The notes under the pieces: generated by a model
Databases searched by the model: none
Told to the model about the DNA's origin: nothing
What the model saw: only the letters and a program-made list of their open reading frames with translations
Source of the DNA: Myxococcus sp. CA023
Lineage (GTDB): Bacteria > Myxococcota > Myxococcia > Myxococcales > Myxococcaceae
Length of the DNA: 42,873 nucleotides
NCBI RefSeq assembly: GCF_010998615.1
Contig: NZ_JAAEAH010000079.1
Coordinates: forward strand, 1 to 42,873
Direction: 5' to 3'
Translations under genes and position numbers: made by a program
In this document: positions 8,502 through 15,158 of the stretch, in pieces
Position numbering within the stretch: position 1 is the first letter of the stretch
How the letters are laid out: the number at the start of each line of letters is the position of its first letter

Positions 8502-9430
8502 TTCCGCGCCGGCATCGCTTCTCCGAGGCCGAACTCCGCGGGGGCGCCCTCTCCCTCTGCGGCCAGCGGGGGCAGCGAGCTCATGTCCCAGCGCTGGCCG
8601 GCGGTCCACGATATAGCGCCCGACAGGCCCCAGCCCGCGCGCAGGGCCTGACGGTCCTCGTACTCCAACCAGAAGATGGACTCCTGGGCCCTGGCCGCCT
8701 GGTCCAGGCAGGCGATGCGGGTGGCCGGACGTCCCGGGCCCTCCAGCGTCACCGCGAAGCCCTTGTGCGAGTGGCCGCACAGCATCCACTTCGGCAACAC
8801 CGTGTCCACGAGCCGCCGCGTCACGGGATTGCCAATCCAATAAGAGGGTAACGGCCTCGGCGGTGACGGGTTCTCCTCCCGCGCGCGCTGGACGATGCCT
8901 CGCGGCCATTCGTGGACCAGCATCAGGTCCACGTCGCCGAGCTCCGCCACCTGTTCGACCTCCGGCGTGCGGAAATAGCCGGCCTGCTTCACCATGTCCG
9001 GCGTGGAGGGTGGCTTCAGCGGCTGGTCGACGAAGCGCGGCGCGTGGATGCCCGACAGGTACGCCACCCGCAGTCCGCACAGCTCGCGAACCCCGGCTCG
9101 GCCCAGGTACGTCACGTTCGGCGCCAGCTTGCCGCCCAGTTGGAGGTCGTGCAGCGCCTCGAAGTCCTCGTTGTTACCCCCGATGAAGTACAGGGGCCGC
9201 TTCACTTGCCGGAGTCCATCCGCGTATTCCGCGAACTCGGCGGGCATGGCTCGCTTGGCGGCCTTGCGCCGGTGGTCATCCGCGCGGCGGAAGGCTTCGA
9301 CGTCGCCCACCGCCAGCACCAGGTCCACTCGGCGGCCACGAGCCTGCTCAAGCGCGTCCAGCCACGTCTCCACACGGTGGAAGCGGCCATGGATGTCGCC
9401 CACGGCCGCGACAAGTAGGGGTTCCGGCAT
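8498..9430 (-). CDS. DBR1-like metallophosphoesterase (candidate 2',5' debranching enzyme)
   Basis: 310-residue calcineurin-like phosphoesterase. Motifs: GDIHG (Asp12, His14), GDVE (Asp43), GGNNE (Asn86, Asn87), HEWP (His173) and GHSH (His220, His222). Beyond these generic motifs, the protein follows my memory of eukaryotic RNA lariat debranching enzyme block by block: FIGGNNE against FIGGNHE, LAPNVTYLGRAGV against VAPNIYYLGLAGV, GLRVAYLSGI against GVRIGGISGI, a PPS...YFRTPEV block against PPY...YHVRNIEV, HEWPRGI against HDWPRSI, and GNPVTRRLVDTVLP before the GHxH where DBR1 has GSPAASELLEHLKP before AHLH. Two catalytic positions differ: the DBR1-diagnostic metal-site Cys is the ordinary Asp12, and the GNHE catalytic His is Asn87. 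Activity on 2',5' branches is inference. No Shine-Dalgarno is obvious. A plain cyclic-nucleotide or nucleic-acid phosphodiesterase is the alternative. Confidence 0.85.
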   Translation of the reverse strand: MPEPLLVAAVGDIHGRFHRVETWLDALEQARGRRVDLVLAVGDVEAFRRADDHRRKAAKRAMPAEFAEYADGLRQVKRPLYFIGGNNEDFEALHDLQLGGKLAPNVTYLGRAGVRELCGLRVAYLSGIHAPRFVDQPLKPPSTPDMVKQAGYFRTPEVEQVAELGDVDLMLVHEWPRGIVQRAREENPSPPRPLPSYWIGNPVTRRLVDTVLPKWMLCGHSHKGFAVTLEGPGRPATRIACLDQAARAQESIFWLEYEDRQALRAGWGLSGAISWTAGQRWDMSSLPPLAAEGEGAPAEFGLGEAMPARN

Positions 9431-9624
9431 CTTGCTTGAAAGGCTGCACGCGCCGTACCGCCCTGTCGAGTCGAGATCATCTCATGTCGCCAATGCCTGA
9501 CAGAACGCAACCTCCCCGGGCGGCCAAACCCCGGGCCCAGCGGATGACGCACCCCGTCCAACCCGTGCCATTGAAGTCCGAAAGCGGCCAGACAGCGGCC
9601 ACCCGGTATGGGAGTTTGCCCTCC

Positions 9625-11217
9625 ATGAACGGCCTGGACGCCAGCGCGTGCTACCGCGCGATGCAGACCCGAGATGCCCGCTTCGACGGCCGGTTCTTCA
9701 CCGCCGTCCGGACGACGCGCATCTATTGCCGGCCCATCTGCCCGGCCCGGACGCCCCGGTTCGAGAACTGCACTTTCTATCCGAGCGCCGCCGGGGCCCA
9801 GGAGGCGGGCTACCGGCCCTGCCTGCGCTGCCGCCCGGAGACGTCACCGGACCTCGCCTTCTGGCGGGGCACCTCCAACACCGTCGCCCGGGCCCTGGCG
9901 CTCATCGCCGAGGGTGGCCTGGATGACGACGGCGCCGGGGTGGAGGAGCTCGCGGGCCGGCTGGGCGTGGGCGACCGGCAGCTGCGGCGGTTGTTCCAGC
10001 AGCACCTGGGGGCCTCGCCCGTAGCCGTCGCCCAGACACGGCGCGTGCTGTTCGCCCGGCAGCTCCTGCACGAGACGACCCTACCCATGGCCGAGGTGGC
10101 ACTGGCCTCGGGGTTCCGCAGCGTCCGCCGCTTCAACGACGTGTTCCGCGCCCTGTATGGACGGGCTCCCAGCGCGCTCCGCCGGAGCCGAGGCCCGGTG
10201 GGCGATGCCGCCGCGGGTGTCACGCTCTTCATCCCCTACCAGCCCCCCTATGACTGGGAAGCGATGCTGGCGCATCTGGAGGCACGGGCCCTACCGGGCC
10301 TGGAGCACATCGAGGCCGGGCGCTACCGGCGGACCGTGGCGACCGCGGGCGGTCAGGGCGCCGTCGAAGTCTTCCGAGCCCCTGGACGCGACGGGTTGCT
10401 CGCGACGCTCCGCCTCCCCCAGGTTCAGGCCCTGCCCACGGTGGTGGGGCAGGTCCGGCGCGTCTTCGACGTGGGCGCGGACATGGACGTCATCCGGGAA
10501 CACCTGTCCCGCGACCCGCACCTCGCTCCGCTGGTGTCCCTGCGGCCGGGACTGCGAGCACCGGGAGGCTGGGACGGCTTCGAGCTCGCGGTCCGGGCCG
10601 TGTTGGGACAGCAAGTCACGGTCGCCGCGGCGCGCGGACTCGGGGCGCGGTTGGTCGCGGCGTATGGCGAGCCCGCCCGTGTCGAATCGACGGGAGACGC
10701 CCGGCTGATGCGCACCTTTCCCCGGCCGGAAAGACTGGCGCAGGAGGATTTGAGCTCGCTCGGCATGCCCGCGGCCAGGGCCCGGACCCTGTCGAGCCTG
10801 GCCGCGGCGGCCGCAGCGGACCCGAGGCTGTTCCAGCCACGCGCCACGCTGGAGGAGACCGTCGAACGCTTCAAGCGCATCCCCGGCATCGGAGATTGGA
10901 CGGCGCAGTACATCGCGCTGCGCGCCGTGCGCGAAACGGATGCCTTCCCTTCGGCGGATGTCGCACTGCTGCGTGCACTCACGGGCGAAGATGGCGTGCG
11001 GCCTTCTCCAGATGAAGCGCTCCGCCGCTCCGCGGCCTGGAGCCCCTGGCGTGCCTATGCCGCGCAGCACCTCTGGGCCGCGGATGCCGCCCGGCCCGGG
11101 CCCACACCCCACGTTTCCCGTTCCCCTTCGCGACAGAGAGATGACGATGCCCCCGCCGCTGCGTTTGCTCATGGACCGCGCCCCCACGCCCATCGGCTCG
11201 ATGCTGGTCGTCTGTGA
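9625..11217 (+). CDS. Ada-N / AraC / AlkA fusion: 3-methyladenine DNA glycosylase and regulator
   Basis: Alkylation-damage repair protein of 530 residues. N-terminal Ada zinc domain: Cys35 and Cys39 (YCRPICPA) plus Cys66 and Cys69 (CLRCRPE), with Cys35 in the position of the methylphosphotriester acceptor. Next is an AraC-type helix-turn-helix (to about residue 195), then the AlkA N-terminal fold and the HhH-GPD domain with IPGIGDWTAQYIALR and catalytic Asp445 in PSADVAL. It should sense methyl phosphotriesters, activate transcription and excise 3-methyl purines. The frame extends upstream to 9436, but the ATG at 9625 begins the Ada domain and has GGGAG ahead of it. The last ~25 residues are overprinted on the 5' end of the next gene by 77 bp. 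Ada's O6-methyltransferase domain is absent here and encoded separately next door. Confidence 0.93.
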   Translation: MNGLDASACYRAMQTRDARFDGRFFTAVRTTRIYCRPICPARTPRFENCTFYPSAAGAQEAGYRPCLRCRPETSPDLAFWRGTSNTVARALALIAEGGLDDDGAGVEELAGRLGVGDRQLRRLFQQHLGASPVAVAQTRRVLFARQLLHETTLPMAEVALASGFRSVRRFNDVFRALYGRAPSALRRSRGPVGDAAAGVTLFIPYQPPYDWEAMLAHLEARALPGLEHIEAGRYRRTVATAGGQGAVEVFRAPGRDGLLATLRLPQVQALPTVVGQVRRVFDVGADMDVIREHLSRDPHLAPLVSLRPGLRAPGGWDGFELAVRAVLGQQVTVAAARGLGARLVAAYGEPARVESTGDARLMRTFPRPERLAQEDLSSLGMPAARARTLSSLAAAAAADPRLFQPRATLEETVERFKRIPGIGDWTAQYIALRAVRETDAFPSADVALLRALTGEDGVRPSPDEALRRSAAWSPWRAYAAQHLWAADAARPGPTPHVSRSPSRQRDDDAPAAAFAHGPRPHAHRLDAGRL

Positions 11218-11698
11218 CGAAGCGGGCAGCCTTCGCGCGGTCGACTGGGAGGAGTACGAGCCCCGGATGCTCCGGCTGCTGCGGCTCCACTACGGCGTGA
11301 ACGGCTACGTGCTCGAGCCCGCGAGCGACCCCTTCGGCAGGACGACCGCGATGCAGACCTATCTGCGCGGAGACGTCAGCGTCATCGACTCGCTGCCCGT
11401 GGCCACCGCGGGTACGCCGTTCCAGCGAGAAGTCTGGCGCGCGCTGCGTGACATCCCCGCGGGCGCCACCACGAGCTACGGCCAACTGGCCCAGCGAATC
11501 GGCCGCCCCAAGGCCGTGCGCGCCGTGGGCATGGCCAACGGCGCCAACCCGATTGGCGTGGTGGTCCCCTGCCACCGGGTGGTGGGGGCCAACGCGTCGC
11601 TGACGGGCTACGGCGGTGGACTGGAGCGCAAGCAGTGGCTGCTCGACCACGAGCGCCGCCATGCATCGCACGGGACGACGCAGCCATCAACGCGCTGA
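11141..11698 (+). CDS. ogt: Methylated-DNA--protein-cysteine methyltransferase
   Basis: Suicide repair enzyme that moves the alkyl group from O6-alkylguanine (and O4-alkylthymine) to its own cysteine. It is 185 residues, a usual length. The active site VVPCHRVVG places the acceptor at Cys144. The helix-turn-helix recognition part is TSYGQLAQRIGRPKAVRAVG, and the C-terminal GYGGGLERKQWLLDHE block is typical. The ATG at 11141 has AGAGAG just upstream; a second ATG two codons later is possible. The start lies inside the end of the Ada-AlkA fusion gene, so the two are probably co-transcribed and translationally linked, rebuilding the activities of the classical Ada protein from two polypeptides. 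Confidence 0.94.
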   Translation: MTMPPPLRLLMDRAPTPIGSMLVVCDEAGSLRAVDWEEYEPRMLRLLRLHYGVNGYVLEPASDPFGRTTAMQTYLRGDVSVIDSLPVATAGTPFQREVWRALRDIPAGATTSYGQLAQRIGRPKAVRAVGMANGANPIGVVVPCHRVVGANASLTGYGGGLERKQWLLDHERRHASHGTTQPSTR

Positions 11699-11743
11699 TG
11701 CCGTCGGGCGCCTCGTCCTGAGGACAGACGCCCGGCGGCATCA
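11696..11743. terminator. Bidirectional hairpin between convergent genes
   Basis: The arms 11696-11710 and 11729-11743 pair almost perfectly (one G.T pair), and the loop holds a smaller TCCT/AGGA stem. It lies between the ogt stop and the convergent lipoprotein stop. There is no clear T tract, so termination efficiency is uncertain. Confidence 0.65.
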
Positions 11744-11759
11744 CGCTCCGCACGCCGGT

Positions 11760-14705
11760 TCAGCCGCAGCCCAGCGGGTACGTCACCTCGACCAGCGAAC
11801 CCGCCTCGGGCGCCGTGAGGCGGTCGAAGAGGATGGCATTCTCGCGGGCGTCGTACTCCCAGCCGGACGTCACGCGGACGCCGTCCACATCGACGACGAT
11901 GCTGCCCGGAGCTTCCGGCGTCTCGGACAGGGGGAACTTGCGGTTCGCGCCAAAAGTGCTGTCGGACAGCTTCGCCAACGAGCTGGCCCAGTTCGGCGTG
12001 CAGATGCTGTCCACCACGCCGCCCGTGGCCTCCGCCAGTTGGATGTAGCGGCTGCCCGAGCTGCTGGACGTCGGGCAGCTGGCCAGGTCCGACGGCCCGA
12101 CGATGGCATTGACGCTCAACTTCGAGCGGTCATTGCCCTTCAGCGCCAGCAGGTACGTCTCGTAAAAGGACACCGGCTGCACGCTGAAGTCTTCCTCGTC
12201 CGACACGAAGATGATGGCCAGGCGGGCGTCCTCGCGCAGGAAGCCGCCATTGCCGTCGTTGGGCTGCTCGGTGCGCGGGTCATCCTCGTTATAGAGCAGC
12301 GGGTCCGCCAACGCGCGGTAGGCGGCCTCCAGTCCCTGCTCGTTCCAATGGCAGACACCCACGCGGGTGTTGCTGGCGAAGACGCCCGCGGCATTCGGCG
12401 TCGCGGGGGTGATGATGCGCGGCCGGGAGCCGTCCACGGGGAACAGGCGGCCATTGTCTCCGCCCTGCGAGCCGCCCGGGCACTCGGACCAGCCGCCCGG
12501 AGACGGGTCCAAGCCCGTGGTGGTGACGCCGATGCGGTAGTCCACCGAGGCGCCGTCCGCCGCGCTCAGGAACGCCGCGAAGTTCTGCCCCAGGCTCGTC
12601 TGCTCCTCCATCATCGACCCCGAGTTGTCGACCACGAAGAGCACGTCCACCTTCGCCTGTGACTCCTGGAAGAAGCGGTCCGTCTGCTCCGCCTTCGTCA
12701 CGCCCTGTCCCACCATGCCCACCGTGTAGACGGAGCCATCCGCCAGGGTGAAGCGCAACGCCGCGGTGTCAGCGCCGTCATCCACCGGGGCATAGGTCGC
12801 CGTCAGCGAGCGCGTGCTCTGGCTCGCCAGCGTCCACGGGGCGTTGCCGCCACCATCCACGGTGAACTCGCCCGCGCCCGCGTCGAACGCCACCTGGCTC
12901 ACCTGGATGGGCCCGACGCACGCGTTCACGGCCACCAACTCCCGTGTGCGCGGGCCGCACGCCAGCTTGGTGACGCCGAAATCCACCGTGGTGGGCTGCA
13001 CCGCGAAGCATCCCACGACGCCCTCGCCCTGCAGCTCCACCAGCGGGTGTCCCTGCGTGGGGCTGTTCACCCAGGCCTCGGCCAGCCCCGAGAAGCCACC
13101 TTCCTCGGACGGCCTGAAGCGGACCACCAGCGTCGCCTTCGCGCCCGGCTCCAGCACGCCGTTGCGCACGGGAGACGCGGAGAACACCCCGTCCGAACCC
13201 TGGGCGAGCTGCATCGACGCCAGGTAGCACGCCTCCGTGCCCGAGTTCCGCAGCGTCACCCCCAGTGCCACCTCCGCGCCCACCGGCACCTTGCCGAAGT
13301 CCAGGTGCTGGGGCAGCACGTACTGGCACGGCGCGAACACCCGGCTCCGCCCCTCCAGCGCCACCGCCTCCGTGGCCGCGGAGCCGCTGTCACGCACCGT
13401 GACGGAGAGCTGTCCCTGGCTGGCGCCCGTGTTCCCCGCCTTGGGCCGGAAGGTGACGCTCACCCGGGCATTCTGCCCCGCGGGCACCATCACGCTGGCG
13501 GGCGCCTGGGCCAGGGTGAAGTAGCCACCCTGGTGCGTGTCGAGCTGGAGGTCGGTGACGCTCACGTCCGCACGGCAACGGTTGTAGACGGTGACGTCGC
13601 GCGTCGCCGTCATGCCCTCCGCCACCGTGCCGAAAGCCAGCCGCCGGGGCAGCACCGTCACGCACGAGCCGCCACCTTCACCCACCAGCGACACCTTGGG
13701 GCCCGGCGCGCTGGAGCCCTGCTCGCGCACGCCAATCTCCACCCGCCCGTCACGCACCTTGCCCACCACCGCCGGCGTGAAGGCCACGCGCAGCTCCACC
13801 GCCGCGCCCGGTGCCAACTGCCCGTTGGCCACCACCGGCTCGCTGGCGATGCGGAAGACGCCCTCCGAGCTGTCCACCAACTGCGAGCCCGAGAAGCTCA
13901 GCGGCAGCGTGCCCTGGTTGCGCACGGTGATGACCTGCTCCGCCGTGGCCCCCAGCGCCACGCGCCCGAAGTCCACGCGCAGCGGCGTCACCTCCAACCT
14001 GGACGCCACGCCCGTGCCCGTCAGCGGCACCACCACAGGCACACACCCGTCACACACCACCACGTGCAGCGCCGCCTCGGCCGCGCCCAGCCGGCGCGGG
14101 GCGTAGGCCACAGGCACCACCAACGCCTCGCCCGGAGCCAGCGAGGAGGGCAGGCCCTGCCCGGCGGTGAACTGGTCGGCGTCCGCGCCCTGCACCGACA
14201 GCGTCAGCGGACTGTCCACATCCGATGGGTTGCGCACCGTCACCTCGCGCATCTCCACCAAGCCCATGGCCACGTTGCCGAAATCGAGCGCCTCCGAGGA
14301 CACCTCGATGAAGGCCCTCACGCCGCGCCCGGACACCGGCACGCGCCCACCGACCTCAGCGTCGGTGATGATTTCCACCACGCCCTGAATCTCGCCCTCT
14401 ACCTGCGGCAGGAAGTGGATTTCGATGTCCTGCTCGCCACCCGCGGACAGGATGAAGGGCTCGAAGGGAGGAATGTCGACGTTGGGCACGCTGGAGACGG
14501 CGCCTTCCACACGATAGGAAGCCCGGCCCGCGTTGGCGATTCGCAGCTTGAACGTCTTGGTATGCCCCAGCGCCGCGGGACCAAAATCCACGGTCTCTGG
14601 CCGGACGACGAAGGCGCTTTTTGCCTTCTGAGAGGCGGGCCGTTCACACGCCCCTCCCACCACCATCACCGCCACCAATGCCACCAGCCCAAACGCCCTG
14701 CGCAT
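11760..14705 (-). CDS. Lipoprotein with six ASH-like domains and a VWA domain
   Basis: 981-residue predicted lipoprotein. A signal peptide ends in the lipobox-like GGAC, with Cys20 as lipid site. Six repeats follow, each starting with a strand like VDFG or LAFG (FVVRPETVDFG, IEVSSEALDFG, LEVTPLRVDFG, VTVLPRRLAFG, YVLPQHLDFG, FAVQPTTVDFG). These are immunoglobulin-like ASH ('choice-of-anchor D') domains covering residues about 30-650. A von Willebrand factor A domain begins at about 686 with MIDAS VVDNSGSM and a later FVSDEEDF. The domain pattern suggests a surface adhesion or binding role with metal-dependent ligand contact; no ligand can be named. GGGGAGGA lies 4 nt before the ATG, giving a firm start. 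It is monocistronic by position: convergent with ogt, divergent from uvrA. Confidence 0.85.
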   Translation of the reverse strand: MRRAFGLVALVAVMVVGGACERPASQKAKSAFVVRPETVDFGPAALGHTKTFKLRIANAGRASYRVEGAVSSVPNVDIPPFEPFILSAGGEQDIEIHFLPQVEGEIQGVVEIITDAEVGGRVPVSGRGVRAFIEVSSEALDFGNVAMGLVEMREVTVRNPSDVDSPLTLSVQGADADQFTAGQGLPSSLAPGEALVVPVAYAPRRLGAAEAALHVVVCDGCVPVVVPLTGTGVASRLEVTPLRVDFGRVALGATAEQVITVRNQGTLPLSFSGSQLVDSSEGVFRIASEPVVANGQLAPGAAVELRVAFTPAVVGKVRDGRVEIGVREQGSSAPGPKVSLVGEGGGSCVTVLPRRLAFGTVAEGMTATRDVTVYNRCRADVSVTDLQLDTHQGGYFTLAQAPASVMVPAGQNARVSVTFRPKAGNTGASQGQLSVTVRDSGSAATEAVALEGRSRVFAPCQYVLPQHLDFGKVPVGAEVALGVTLRNSGTEACYLASMQLAQGSDGVFSASPVRNGVLEPGAKATLVVRFRPSEEGGFSGLAEAWVNSPTQGHPLVELQGEGVVGCFAVQPTTVDFGVTKLACGPRTRELVAVNACVGPIQVSQVAFDAGAGEFTVDGGGNAPWTLASQSTRSLTATYAPVDDGADTAALRFTLADGSVYTVGMVGQGVTKAEQTDRFFQESQAKVDVLFVVDNSGSMMEEQTSLGQNFAAFLSAADGASVDYRIGVTTTGLDPSPGGWSECPGGSQGGDNGRLFPVDGSRPRIITPATPNAAGVFASNTRVGVCHWNEQGLEAAYRALADPLLYNEDDPRTEQPNDGNGGFLREDARLAIIFVSDEEDFSVQPVSFYETYLLALKGNDRSKLSVNAIVGPSDLASCPTSSSSGSRYIQLAEATGGVVDSICTPNWASSLAKLSDSTFGANRKFPLSETPEAPGSIVVDVDGVRVTSGWEYDARENAILFDRLTAPEAGSLVEVTYPLGCG

Positions 14706-15158
14706 AACGTCCTCCCCGCCCCACCGGGAGACGCCAGGAACACACCCTGGTTCACCTCACGGCTCAGCGGGGGGCCCTTTGCAACCCCGGTGCCCGGTCC
14801 GCCCACAGAGAGGCGAGGGGCGCTCCCACGCGGCACCCCCCTGGCCTCGCAGGGAAACGCCAGAGCCCACCCGGGAAATGCAGGTGTCCTCTCGCAGGAC
14901 ACTCCTGAAATTCCTTCAGGAACTCCAGATGCCACACAGACGAATCCTCCGTCCGGGCGGGGCAGGCAGCCAGGCGTCACCTCTTCTCCCACTCGGAGTG
15001 GACCCGGAGGGGCTCGGGGATTTCAGGGACGCCTCCCCGCCTGAGGGGTCGCCAGATGTGGGATGCGGGGCGCAACCCAGGACGTTCCCCTGCATCCAGA
15101 GCGGTTCCGACGTGTTTCCCCCTACCGGAACACATATTCAGTGGTAGATCGCCCGCCC
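14706..15158. promoter_or_regulatory. Divergent promoter region, lipoprotein / uvrA
   Basis: This 453-bp non-coding stretch lies between divergent genes and must hold both promoters. It contains two adjacent small stem-loops, GTCCT/AGGAC at 14886-14900 and TCCTGAA/TTCAGGA at 14903-14921. Nearer uvrA are two direct GTTCC motifs and an imperfect dyad with GTGTT and AACAC ends (15112-15133). I found no match to the GTTCAG core of the known myxobacterial LexA box. No reliable -35/-10 pair can be called. Confidence 0.5.

Noticed and set aside
13047..15044. 665-codon plus-strand frame opposite the ASH/VWA lipoprotein
   Set aside because: Antisense shadow, His/Arg/Gln-rich. The signal peptide, lipobox and repeat domains lie on the minus strand.
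14779..15147. 122-codon open frame upstream of uvrA
   Set aside because: Composition is Pro/Arg-rich with no ribosome site, and it crosses the likely promoter. I treat the region as non-coding.
14706..15158. Possible LexA box controlling uvrA
   Set aside because: No GTTCAG core of the known myxobacterial SOS motif is found between the genes.
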